A DNA stretch of 64,000 nt, from NCBI GenBank assembly GCA_963716085.1, contig OY970288.1:5580001-5644000 (forward strand), written 5' to 3'. The stretch comes from Persicitalea sp963716085. Its GTDB lineage: Bacteria > Bacteroidota > Bacteroidia > Cytophagales > Spirosomataceae. A program made the translations under genes and the position numbers. Positions 18,531-26,622 of the stretch are shown one piece after another. Under the pieces are notes generated by a model. The model worked only from the letters and a program-made list of their open reading frames with translations. It was not told the DNA's origin and made no database searches. The stretch's first letter is position 1, and every line of letters begins with the position of its first letter.

Positions 18531-21428
18531 ATGCGCTCGACATTACTACGACCCATACTTTTTTTCTTCTTGCTTCTCCTGGCCGCCACCCAGGCCCATG
18601 CGACCCACGTGCGGGCCGGTGAAATCACCGCGAGACGCATCTCGACGACTTCCCTCACCTACGAGATCACCTTTACGGGGTACTTTGACATGGAGAATGG
18701 CAAATCCGCCGCCGACGGCCAAATCGACATTAAAGTTTTTGTCGGTTCCGTCGGGCCCATCAGCGTTCCCCGCAAGCAACCGATTGCCAACATCGGAAAC
18801 AACACCACCAAGAACGAATACATCTTTATATACACCTTCCCGGCACCGGGGCGATTCAATATCTCTACCAATCTTGACAACCGCAATAACAATGTCCTGA
18901 ATATTGGCCCGAAACCGACGCAAGAGCGTAGCTTTTTTGTAAAAAGTACGCTAGTGATCAACGCCAGCCTTGGCCAAAATCGGACGCCCGTCATGTTAAA
19001 TGCGCCCATCGACCTGGCGGCCGTGGGACAGCGCTACATCCACAACCCCGGAGCCTTTGATGCCGACGGCGACAGCCTGGCCTATCGGTTAGTGACACCG
19101 CAGGAGGGCGGAAACAATAATCCCAACGGAAAGGACGTCGAGTACGTGGATCCCAACAAGGTGCTCCCTTTGGGACCGAAAGAAAACGGGGCTTTTCCTT
19201 CTACGTTTAGTATCAACGCCGTTACGGGCGATATGGTCTGGGACGCGCCTTTCGTTCCCGGTTTTTACAACGTAGCTTTCATTGTGGAGGAGTGGCGCAA
19301 CGGCGTCAAGATTGGGGAGATTACCCGGGATATGCAGATTATCGTGGTGGAGGCCAACAACGACCGCCCGAGACTCGACTCCATTCCCGACCTCTGCGTG
19401 GAGGCAGGAACGCTCATTCAGCAGGCCATCCGCGCTGTGGACAGGAACGGCGACCCGCTGACGCTCACGACTAACGGTGGCGTGTACAACGCCGGCTTGA
19501 TCGACCCGCAACTGGCGCAGTTCATCGTCGCGTCGAACCCGACGGGGCAGGCGGGCGGTGTATTCCGCTGGCAAACGGGCTGCAACCACATCCGACCGGA
19601 AGCATACAGTGTACTATTCAAGGTGGAAGACAGTCCGCGAGCGGGATTTCCCAACCCCAGTTTGTTCCGCAAGCTAGCCGACATCAGGACGTTCCGAATA
19701 AAAGTGTACGGTCCGCGACCTAAAAATGTGCGGGCGGTGGCCACCACCGACGCGGGCGGGCGCGCCTTCCGCGTGACCTGGGATCCGTACGCCTGCCAGG
19801 TGCCGGGGGCCGAAATCGTGGTGTACCGCAAAGAAGGATGTTCGAACTACCAGGCCGATCCCTGCAGCCCCGGTCTGCCCGCTACCCTGGGCTATTCCAT
19901 CGTGGGGCGCGTGCCAGCCAACGCTACCAGTTTTCTGGATAGCAGCAGCGTCAATCCGTTGCGGCGCGGCGTCAAGTACAGCTACCGCCTGGTCGCGGAG
20001 TTCCCGCGTCCCGGGGCACCCATCAACGAGCCGGGTTACCTCAATGGCGGCGGCACGAGCCTGCCTTCGGCCGAGTTCTGCCTCGATTTGCCGCTGCTGG
20101 TTCCCGTCATCACCAACGTGACGGTGGACTCGACCAGCACGACCCGTGGGCAAATTACGGTAAAGTGGACGCGGCCCATCGGCTTAGATCCAAACTCGCT
20201 GAACGGACCTTCTCAGTTCCGCCTCTCCCGCGCCACGGGCCTGAACGGTACCGACTTTGCGCTGGTGACGACGATCAATACGCAATTGCAGCCCGGTCAG
20301 CCGGATACGATTTTCGTGGACAGAAACCTGAACACGACCGCCAACGCTTACCGCTACAAACTGGAATATTTTTTCACCAATGCCAACGGTACCCTCGAAA
20401 AGCTGGACGAGGCCGAACCCGCCAGCAGCGTCCGGCTCACGCAGGGCCGCGCCGAGTCGCGCATCGTGCAGTTGGAGTGGGCAGCCAATGTTCCCTGGAA
20501 TAACGAGAACCAGCGCCACCGCGTCTACCGTGAGGTGCGCGGCAGGCCCGGCGTCTATAACCAAATCGCCGAGGTAGCGGTGCAAGACCCCCGTACTTTC
20601 GTGTATCGCGACGACGGTACCGACCGCTTTGCCCTCGATGGCACGGCTAACGTCACGTTATCGGTCGATTCGGTTTACTGCTATCGGGTGGAGACCGTAG
20701 GTACCTACGGCAACGACCGCATCAAGCCCTCGATTCTGCTCAATTTTTCCCAGAAGATTTGCGCCGCGCCCGTCGATACCGTCAAGCCTTGTCCGCCCGT
20801 GCTGAGCCTCGACACGCTGGATTGCAGCACGATTGCGCCCGATGCTTATTGCGACCAGTCGACATTCACCAATAACCTGTCGTGGGTGTACCCCGCCCAA
20901 AATACCCAGGGCGGCGACTGCGACCCGAACATCGTGGAATATCGAATCTACTACGCCCGTTTTGCCGACGAAACCCCGGCCCTGCTCACTTCCGTAGTGC
21001 CACCACCCACGCCACCCGCTACGACCTACGCTCATACGGGTCTCAGCTCCTTCGCGGGCTGCTACTACGTGACGGCCGTGAACCGTTTTGGCAACGAGAG
21101 CGCACCGAGCAATTTAGTTTGTAAGGACAACTGCCCGCAGTTTGCGCTGCCCAACGTCTTTACGCCCAACGGTGACGGCAAGAACGACACCTTCACGCCA
21201 CTGAACTGCCCCAGCTTCGTCGAGACGGTGACGTTCCGGGTCTATAACCGTTGGGGGGTAAAGGTCTTCGAAACGACCGATGTCAACCTTAACTGGGACG
21301 GTACGTCTAGCGGCGGACAAGCGCTACCCGCCGGGCAGTATTTCTACGAGGCGACCGCCACCTTCCAGTCAGTGGTGCGGCCCAGCCAGCCCGTGACGTT
21401 CAAGGGGTGGATTACATTGCTTAGGTAG
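18531..21428 (+). CDS. T9SS type B sorting (gliding-motility-associated C-terminal) surface protein
   Basis: 965 residues. Signal peptide of about 24 residues ending THA/THV. The N-terminal 250 residues (HVRAGEITARR, FTGYF, NISTNLDNRNN) are a domain common in large adhesin-like Bacteroidota proteins. The middle holds several fibronectin-III-like repeats with paired cysteines. The last 85 residues begin LPNVFTPNGDGKND and contain FRVYNRWGVKVFE and the PAGQYFYE motif, the signature of the type B T9SS sorting domain (TIGR04131). It is therefore exported by the type IX secretion system to the cell surface, where it may act in adhesion or gliding. Single gene, divergent from sdhCAB. Confidence 0.9.
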   Translation: MRSTLLRPILFFFLLLLAATQAHATHVRAGEITARRISTTSLTYEITFTGYFDMENGKSAADGQIDIKVFVGSVGPISVPRKQPIANIGNNTTKNEYIFIYTFPAPGRFNISTNLDNRNNNVLNIGPKPTQERSFFVKSTLVINASLGQNRTPVMLNAPIDLAAVGQRYIHNPGAFDADGDSLAYRLVTPQEGGNNNPNGKDVEYVDPNKVLPLGPKENGAFPSTFSINAVTGDMVWDAPFVPGFYNVAFIVEEWRNGVKIGEITRDMQIIVVEANNDRPRLDSIPDLCVEAGTLIQQAIRAVDRNGDPLTLTTNGGVYNAGLIDPQLAQFIVASNPTGQAGGVFRWQTGCNHIRPEAYSVLFKVEDSPRAGFPNPSLFRKLADIRTFRIKVYGPRPKNVRAVATTDAGGRAFRVTWDPYACQVPGAEIVVYRKEGCSNYQADPCSPGLPATLGYSIVGRVPANATSFLDSSSVNPLRRGVKYSYRLVAEFPRPGAPINEPGYLNGGGTSLPSAEFCLDLPLLVPVITNVTVDSTSTTRGQITVKWTRPIGLDPNSLNGPSQFRLSRATGLNGTDFALVTTINTQLQPGQPDTIFVDRNLNTTANAYRYKLEYFFTNANGTLEKLDEAEPASSVRLTQGRAESRIVQLEWAANVPWNNENQRHRVYREVRGRPGVYNQIAEVAVQDPRTFVYRDDGTDRFALDGTANVTLSVDSVYCYRVETVGTYGNDRIKPSILLNFSQKICAAPVDTVKPCPPVLSLDTLDCSTIAPDAYCDQSTFTNNLSWVYPAQNTQGGDCDPNIVEYRIYYARFADETPALLTSVVPPPTPPATTYAHTGLSSFAGCYYVTAVNRFGNESAPSNLVCKDNCPQFALPNVFTPNGDGKNDTFTPLNCPSFVETVTFRVYNRWGVKVFETTDVNLNWDGTSSGGQALPAGQYFYEATATFQSVVRPSQPVTFKGWITLLR

Positions 21429-21440
21429 GGGTCAATTTTT

Positions 21441-21460
21441 AATTAGTGAATGTCGGAATA
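21441..21460. repeat. Single GAAT-family word array
   Basis: AATTAGTGAATGTCGGAATA, the same words as in the sdhC-sdhA spacer (AATTAGTG, AATGTCGG), here unpaired and just upstream of the DUF6922 gene. Confidence 0.5.
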
Positions 21461-21465
21461 ATATC

Positions 21466-21762
21466 GTGAGACCCCGCCCGAATATCGCCAAGCGTCTTTT
21501 TTGGGATGTCAGAGTTGAAAATCTCGACTTTGAGACGGATCGGCTTTACGTCATCGACCGGGTGATGAATTATGGCGGCTGGAATGACTTTCTGGAAGTC
21601 CTACGGTTTTATGGGGAAGAGATCATTCGCAGCGAGATTGTGCGTTCCTCTTACCTGAAAAAGGACGTTCTCAACTTTGTCTGCTTTTATTTTGACTTAA
21701 AACCTGAAGACTTCAAATGCTACAACCGTAGGCAGTCGCACCGCAAACTTTGGGACTTTTAA
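21466..21762 (+). CDS. DUF6922-type small protein (antitoxin-like partner)
   Basis: 98 residues from a GTG start. The pattern LFWDV, RVMNYGGWNDFLEVLRFYGEE, SSYLKKDVLNFVCFYF and DFKCY matches the DUF6922 family. In Bacteroidota these small proteins are usually encoded just before a nucleotidyltransferase of the AbiEii/AbiGii toxin family, and are thought to play the antitoxin or regulator role. Here the partner directly downstream is only a short broken remnant, so this may be an orphan antitoxin. No RNA or DNA-binding motif is obvious. Confidence 0.65.
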   Translation: MRPRPNIAKRLFWDVRVENLDFETDRLYVIDRVMNYGGWNDFLEVLRFYGEEIIRSEIVRSSYLKKDVLNFVCFYFDLKPEDFKCYNRRQSHRKLWDF

Positions 21763-21764
21763 AG

Positions 21765-21866
21765 CGGCTGATGGCGATTCCGGCTTCGGAGCAGTTTGTC
21801 TTGGTAGGTGGCACTTGGCTTTGCGGTTTGGTCACCGTTTAAGTGTCGATTTTGACCTGTGCGACC
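21765..21866 (+). pseudogene. AbiEii/AbiGii-type nucleotidyltransferase toxin remnant
   Basis: Starting 2 bases after the DUF6922 stop, one frame reads RLMAIPASEQFVLVGGT. After a small deletion at about 21815 a second frame reads LALRFGHRLSVDFDL. Together these are the N-terminal nucleotidyltransferase block of AbiEii toxins (FVLVGGTALALRxGHRLSVDxDL), including the GG and DxD catalytic residues. The remnant stops at 21866, where the 3' end of the DUF4153 gene begins; roughly 200 residues are missing. Decay by both frameshift and truncation. Confidence 0.72.
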
Positions 21867-21868
21867 CC

Positions 21869-23623
21869 TCACTCTTTACCTAATAAAACCCCCCGAAACG
21901 AATAAAAATCGTTATTTCGGGATATTTCAAGAAGCGTTACCCTAATGCCAGGCTGGCTGAATGTCATCGATTCCCGCTCTACTTCGTAGAGGTTTGGTCT
22001 ATAAGACTGCTCTATCTCGGTTATGCGGGCGGCGATGTCGAAATTGCTCACTTCTTTTTCTTTGAAATAAACGATCAGATTTCGCCCATGGTTGGCGGCC
22101 TCGACCCGCCAATCGCCTTGCGTGCGGGAAGCATCGCCGTACAGGTCAAAGACTAACGCATGATCGTAACCTCCGAGGTCGGTTCCGTAGATTCCCTCGG
22201 AGTCCGCCAGACGGTAGCTTACATTCGCAGCGGGCTTGGCCTGGGCTGAATCCACGCTCACGGCTGCTCGCAAATCCTTTTCCATACTGTTAGCCACAGC
22301 GATCGGATCGCTCTGATCCGGTACATTGGCGAAAAAGGGAGCCAGCGTATTTATCTCGTGTCGGTCGCGGAAGTAGCGAACCCCCGATACCAGCCGCTCG
22401 TAATCTTCGGTGGGCAAGGGAGCTTTTCCCGAAAGCACGTTTTGGCTGTTCAGTAAGTCGTACTTCTCCAAAAGCGCCCCGAATCGCTCTGCCTGGTTCT
22501 GCCGCGAGTAAGCGAAAATACTCCACGGCCCTACCGCCAGCAGAAAACTCGCCACACAAAGCGAGAGCGGAATCCAGCGGATGTCGTCCTTTTTACTGAT
22601 CAGAAAATAAAGGGCAATGCCCGTGAGCCATACGGCCAGCGCGGCCACCAGGTAGCGGTTTTCGGTGACGCCGTACTCACCGATGCGGCGGAAGATAGCC
22701 ACGCCCAGCAGCACGATGAGTGGGAAGAGCGCCAGATAGAACCAGCGGGTAAAAATCCTGATCCAGCGCTCCTCGGCGCTGTCGCGGATGGGGTAGAGAA
22801 GAAGTAAGGCAAAAATCCCCGCCACCGAAAACGCCATGACCAGATAGGCCACGCCGCCCTCGGGCAACTGCCACTGAATGAGGATTTTGGCCGTATAAAC
22901 GTATAGAATTAACAAATAAACCACTTCCAGCGGCAGCAGCACGTACTGCGTAAAAAGCTTCACGCCTCGTGAATACGATTGTTGCGCTTCCAGCAAATCC
23001 AGCCGGGCGGGAAAACCATTGAGGAAAAACAGCGTGTGGAAAAATCCACCGATCAGTACAAAAAGATCCGCCTCGATTTTGATGGGGTACGTCACGTCGA
23101 ACAGGAAGCGGACTGTCTCGACAGCAATGATGATCCCCACGTACAGCGTGCCGGCATAGAGGGTAGCGTTGAGGAATTGCAGCAGCATCGTCTTGTTGAA
23201 CTGCCAGAAGCCGTTGGGTTCGTCGTAGCCCACGAAGGGCGCAAATGATACCAGCAAATGCGCACAAACCAGGAACATCCCAAAGCGGTAGTAGTCGCGC
23301 TGAATGGGATCGGGGCTGATGGTAAAGTAGTACGCTGCCAGCAGGGCCGCCACTCCCAGGGCTCCTGCCAACAGTGTACCAATGCGCCACTGCCGACGCT
23401 CGGCGACTAAGTGCAAACTGAGAAACAGCGGTAGAGCCAGGAAAAGCACCAGCGTAATTTTAATGTATAATGGCTGATCGGGTGCGAGCGGCGGACTTTC
23501 GATCAAAAGGTAAAGAATGACCGCCTTCAAAGCCGCCACCAGAACTACCAGTGGAAACCGCCGAATCACCTGCTCGACGCCGTAGGTTAGATTTTTGAGG
23601 GAGGGAAATCGAAGCATAAACAT
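21869..23623 (-). CDS. DUF4153 polytopic membrane protein
   Basis: 584 residues with about a dozen hydrophobic helices in the first 390 residues (FPLVVLVAALKAVILYLLI, ITLVLFLALPLFLSLHLV, FVLIGGFFHTLFFLNGFP and others), then a soluble C-terminal part of about 190 residues. The GGFFHTLFFLNG and YVLLPLEVVYLLILYVYT segments are typical of DUF4153. Inner-membrane protein of unknown function. The C-terminal domain is rich in strands (YDHALVFDLYG, GRNLIVYFKEKEV) and probably periplasmic or cytoplasmic. Single-gene unit. Its 3' end abuts the toxin remnant. Confidence 0.8.
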   Translation of the reverse strand: MFMLRFPSLKNLTYGVEQVIRRFPLVVLVAALKAVILYLLIESPPLAPDQPLYIKITLVLFLALPLFLSLHLVAERRQWRIGTLLAGALGVAALLAAYYFTISPDPIQRDYYRFGMFLVCAHLLVSFAPFVGYDEPNGFWQFNKTMLLQFLNATLYAGTLYVGIIIAVETVRFLFDVTYPIKIEADLFVLIGGFFHTLFFLNGFPARLDLLEAQQSYSRGVKLFTQYVLLPLEVVYLLILYVYTAKILIQWQLPEGGVAYLVMAFSVAGIFALLLLYPIRDSAEERWIRIFTRWFYLALFPLIVLLGVAIFRRIGEYGVTENRYLVAALAVWLTGIALYFLISKKDDIRWIPLSLCVASFLLAVGPWSIFAYSRQNQAERFGALLEKYDLLNSQNVLSGKAPLPTEDYERLVSGVRYFRDRHEINTLAPFFANVPDQSDPIAVANSMEKDLRAAVSVDSAQAKPAANVSYRLADSEGIYGTDLGGYDHALVFDLYGDASRTQGDWRVEAANHGRNLIVYFKEKEVSNFDIAARITEIEQSYRPNLYEVERESMTFSQPGIRVTLLEISRNNDFYSFRGVLLGKE

Positions 23624-23631
23624 AGGTAGAA

Positions 23632-23647
23632 ACGCGATGCATCGCGT
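23632..23647. repeat. REP-like 16-bp perfect palindrome
   Basis: ACGCGATGCATCGCGT, fully self-complementary, 9 bases upstream of the DUF4153 start and so probably in its leader. GATGCATC-centred palindromes flanked by ACGC/GCGT are common dispersed REP-like elements in bacterial intergenic regions. Confidence 0.6.
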
Positions 23648-23722
23648 CTGATGGAGTCACTAAACGGCCAAAATTAGAAAAATTCAACCGAAGCCAGGGC
23701 AGCTTTCCAAGCAATAGCCTTT

Positions 23723-23730
23723 TACCTTTG
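23723..23730 (+). promoter_or_regulatory. -7 box for the outer-membrane barrel gene
   Basis: TACCTTTG matches the TAnnTTTG element, 37 bases before the ATG at 23767. It argues against any start codon inside it and supports the ATG as the true start. No good -33 TTTG is visible. Confidence 0.5.
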
Positions 23731-23766
23731 TCGTTCAATTGGCAACGAAATCACCCAACGCTCCAC

Positions 23767-24750
23767 ATGAGATCCATCGCCGCCCTTTCTCTGCTATTAC
23801 TCGCCGCAATTACCGCTCCTACTCACGCGCAGCAGCTCGGCCTGAGCCGCCTCTTTTACCCCAACGCCACGCTGAGCGCCAACTACCTTGTCCCGACCAA
23901 CTCCGCTACCATGCCCGACTTTGGCCTGACGCGGACGAGTCTGCTGGGCATTATCCCGATTCAGAGCGAGGTGCAGGGGAGTTTTAGTCTGAAAAAAAAA
24001 TTTGATTTACGGGCTGTCCACACGGTGCTAATCGGGCAGTTCACGCAACTGCAACCGACGGTGGAAGGCACGAACTTTCCCGACAACGGCTACAAGACTA
24101 TTTCGCTGGGCGCAGTTAGGATGCAGGCCAGCGTGAAGGACAAGCTATGGGTGTACGGCGGGGCCATCGGCATGACGGAGTCCAACGAGACGTTTTTCAC
24201 ACCGCAGCCCTTCCTCTGGGGTGGCGCGGCCCGGATGCGGATCATCGGCTTGCGCAGCCAGATCGTGTACGGCTCTATTCTGGCGTACAGTCAAAAATTG
24301 CGCGTCGTGCCGGTGTTCGGCATCAATCAGCGGCTGGGCAAGCAGTGGCGGGCCACGGCCTTGCTACCCTTCATGGTCGATGTAAACTACCACCCGACCA
24401 AGTGGTTCAGCATGGATGCGCTGGCGGGCGTGAATGGATACAGCGGTGGTTTCCAGGTACAAACCGCCGGGGAAAAGCTGCTGCGCCGCCAAAACTACCA
24501 GCACGTGAAGCTGGGGGTGTCAGCCAACCTGCATCTGCTGACGGTCTTCAATATCTCCGCCGAGGCTGGCGTGGCGGGTTTTCGGCAACTACGCACCTTC
24601 AACGGTGCCCGCGAGAACCTTACTTCCTCCAACCCGCCCCTCGCGCCCTATTTAGGGGTAAGTGTGCGCTACCTGACTTCGCGGTCAAAGTTCTCATCCA
24701 AATTTATCGGCAAATTCGGCTTGGGGGAAAAAGGTTCGGTGAATTTTTAA
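23767..24750 (+). CDS. DUF6268-like outer membrane beta-barrel protein
   Basis: 327 residues from the ATG at 23767. Signal peptide of about 22 residues (ALSLLLLAAITAPTHAQ). The rest alternates short amphipathic strands (FDLRAVHTVLIGQFTQL, KLWVYGGAIGM, QIVYGSILAYSQKLRVVPVFGINQRLG) and ends in a strand-rich region, as expected of a 12- to 14-stranded outer-membrane barrel of the DUF6268 kind. Possible porin or surface protein. Monocistronic, convergent with the MATE gene. Confidence 0.65.
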   Translation: MRSIAALSLLLLAAITAPTHAQQLGLSRLFYPNATLSANYLVPTNSATMPDFGLTRTSLLGIIPIQSEVQGSFSLKKKFDLRAVHTVLIGQFTQLQPTVEGTNFPDNGYKTISLGAVRMQASVKDKLWVYGGAIGMTESNETFFTPQPFLWGGAARMRIIGLRSQIVYGSILAYSQKLRVVPVFGINQRLGKQWRATALLPFMVDVNYHPTKWFSMDALAGVNGYSGGFQVQTAGEKLLRRQNYQHVKLGVSANLHLLTVFNISAEAGVAGFRQLRTFNGARENLTSSNPPLAPYLGVSVRYLTSRSKFSSKFIGKFGLGEKGSVNF

Positions 24751-24815
24751 AGGAGAGGAGGAAGAAATACCGGTGCAAGCTTCCATTCTCCATTTTTCCT
24801 TTCTTCCCTCCCCTT

Positions 24816-26201
24816 TCACACTTGTGTCAGTTTCCATCTGCCTTTTTTGAACACCCAAACTCCCAACAGCGCCAGCAGCGTATCCGCAATTGGAATGGCG
24901 ACGAACACGCCTACCGGGCCGTATTCCAACGTCAAAGCTAACACATAGGCCAGCAGAATCTGGACGAGCCAGAAGCAAATCAGATTGAGGTAGATGGGCG
25001 TGCGCGTGTCGCCCGCGCCATTCATGGCCTGCGTCACCACCATGCCGTAGGCAAAGGCACCGTAGCCGAGGCACAGGACGCGCAGGGTCATGACGCCCGT
25101 TCGCAATACGACTGCCTCGGTACTGAACCAGCCGACGATGGGTTCGGCAGCGATGAAGAACAGCGCGGCCACGCCCAGCAAAAACCACATGTTGTACTTC
25201 GCCGTGCGCCACACGGACGTTTCGGCGCGGTCGGGCTGGTTGGCCCCGAGGTTTTGACCCACCAGCGTGGCGGCGGCATTGGCCATGCCCCAGGAAGGCA
25301 GCAGCGTAAAAATAATGATGCGGATGGCGATTGTGTAGCCCGCCACGACATCGCTGCCGAACTCGGCCAGAATGCGGATCAGGAAAATCCAGCTTGCCGA
25401 CGTGATCAGAAATTGCCCCGTACCACCCGCCGCCACATTCGTAATGTTCTTTATGACCTTCCAAGCGGGCGCGAAATCAGGCCACTTGATGGAAACGGCC
25501 TTCTTGGTGTTATACAAAAAATACAACTGGTAACCAACGCCCACCGAGCGCCCGATCAGGGTGGCGACCGCTGCGCCAGTCAGGCCCAACTCGGGGAAAA
25601 ATCCGATGCCGAAAATAAAAAGCGGGTCCAAAACCATATTCAAACCGTTGGCGATCCACAGCGAGCGCATGGCCGCCGAGGCCGCACCCGCACCGCGTAG
25701 CGCGCCGCTCAGCGCAAAAAGTAACACAATGATCGGACTGCTCAAATAGGAGATCTGCGCGTAGCGCGTCCCGACGGCGATCACGTCGGGGCCAGCCCCC
25801 ATAAGCCGAAGGACATCCCCGGCAAAGTAGGCACCAAATCCCGCCATGACGAGCGAAATGCTCAACGAAATAAGAATCACTTGTCCGATGGCTTTGCCGG
25901 CCTGGTCGGCGTTGCCCTCGCCCACGCGCCGGGCCACAATGGCCGTTGCGGCGGTACTCAGCCCGATCGCCAGCGCGTAAATAAGCGAAATGACCGACTC
26001 CGTCAGGCCCACGGTCGCCACGGCATCGGTGCTGACCTGGGACACGAAGAACACGTCCACCACCGCGAAGAGCGACTCCATGACCATTTCGAGGATCATG
26101 GGAACAGATAGCAGGAAAATAGCGCGGTCGATGCTGCCGCTGGTGTAGCTCTGCTCGGAGCCATCCAGGGCCAAACGGAGTAATTGGAGGTACTTCTTCA
26201 A
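24816..26201 (-). CDS. MATE family efflux transporter
   Basis: About 461 residues from a TTG at 26201 (then KKYLQLLRLALDG). An upstream in-frame GTG at 26252 lies inside a terminator-like hairpin, so the later start is preferred. Twelve hydrophobic helices; the SGSIDRAIFLLSVPMILEMVMESLFAVVDVFFV opening, RVGEGN, GALRGAG and AMNGAGDTRTP segments are MATE hallmarks. These inner-membrane proteins export cationic drugs or metabolites in exchange for sodium or protons. Expression is probably controlled through the structured leader described at 26202-26455. Confidence 0.9.
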   Translation of the reverse strand: MKKYLQLLRLALDGSEQSYTSGSIDRAIFLLSVPMILEMVMESLFAVVDVFFVSQVSTDAVATVGLTESVISLIYALAIGLSTAATAIVARRVGEGNADQAGKAIGQVILISLSISLVMAGFGAYFAGDVLRLMGAGPDVIAVGTRYAQISYLSSPIIVLLFALSGALRGAGAASAAMRSLWIANGLNMVLDPLFIFGIGFFPELGLTGAAVATLIGRSVGVGYQLYFLYNTKKAVSIKWPDFAPAWKVIKNITNVAAGGTGQFLITSASWIFLIRILAEFGSDVVAGYTIAIRIIIFTLLPSWGMANAAATLVGQNLGANQPDRAETSVWRTAKYNMWFLLGVAALFFIAAEPIVGWFSTEAVVLRTGVMTLRVLCLGYGAFAYGMVVTQAMNGAGDTRTPIYLNLICFWLVQILLAYVLALTLEYGPVGVFVAIPIADTLLALLGVWVFKKGRWKLTQV

Positions 26202-26455
26202 GATTTTGGGAGGGTTGTAAAGAGGTTTTATTCTTGAAAAAGCCAAAAACACGACGTACCCGTTCGCACACAGGACACGTCGGTCTTTTGTAATTTATTC
26301 AAAAATAAAACCTGACTTTGGAATAGGAACCAGCACCCGGCTTTTTTGAGAAAAGCGCGTTTGGCACTAAGCTGGAAGGCCGAGTAGGAATCGGCTTGCG
26401 GGCAGGCTGAGCAGGTCAGCCTAGACCCGGGCGGGGAACTTCATGGGCGTAAGAA
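26202..26455 (-). promoter_or_regulatory. Structured 5' leader of the MATE gene, possible riboswitch or attenuator
   Basis: A leader of about 250 nt between a strong promoter and the TTG start. In RNA sense it holds a 7-bp hairpin (AGGCUGA/UCAGCCU), then a 5-bp hairpin (GCCGA/UCGGC), then other G+C-rich segments. Just before the gene is a 10-bp stem followed by U-rich sequence (see 26252-26282). Helices followed by a terminator-like hairpin upstream of an efflux pump fit transcription attenuation by a ligand. I could not match it to the guanidine, cobalamin, TPP, SAM or yybP-ykoY consensus. Confidence 0.45.
26252..26282 (-). terminator. Attenuator-like hairpin in the MATE leader
   Basis: RNA sense: stem CGACGUGUCC with GGGUACGUCG (10 bp with two G-U pairs), an 11-base loop, then GUGUUUUUGGCUUUUUC. 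It lies 50 bases before the TTG start of the MATE gene. Confidence 0.6.
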
Positions 26456-26461
26456 TTTTGG

Positions 26462-26493
26462 CAAAGGTAGAGAAAACTATAAAAGATGCCAAA
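26462..26493 (-). promoter_or_regulatory. Promoter for the MATE gene
   Basis: Minus strand: TTTG at 26493-26490, exactly 20 bases, then TACCTTTG at 26469-26462. This is an excellent match to the Bacteroidota -33/-7 consensus and fixes a leader of about 250 nt. Confidence 0.7.
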
Positions 26494-26582
26494 CAGAACT
26501 AATCCGCTAAAGTCAAGGTTATTTCCTGCTTGCCAAACATTTTTCTATTCAGTGCTGATAGCAAACAGCAGATCGCTCAGTA

Positions 26583-26621
26583 CCTAATAGCCTAATACCT
26601 AACAACCTAAGACCCAACAAC
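26583..26621. repeat. CCTAA word array (TTAGG family) upstream of hflX
   Basis: CCTAATA, CCTAACAA, CCTAAGAC and similar words at 7-8 base spacing, ending at the hflX start. The complementary TTAGG words appear in the tldD-tldE spacer. The 160 bases between 26456 and this array hold the MATE promoter and no gene. Confidence 0.55.
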
Positions 26622-26622
26622 C

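Noticed and set aside
26202..26252. GTG at 26252 as start of the MATE gene
   Set aside because: It lies in the terminator-like hairpin of the leader; the TTG at 26201 gives the family's usual N-terminus.
25510..26271. 253-residue minus-strand frame
   Set aside because: Shadow of the MATE transporter gene.
26290..26455. Assignment of the MATE leader to a cobalamin, guanidine-I, TPP or SAM riboswitch
   Set aside because: None of the conserved core sequences of those classes could be found in either strand.
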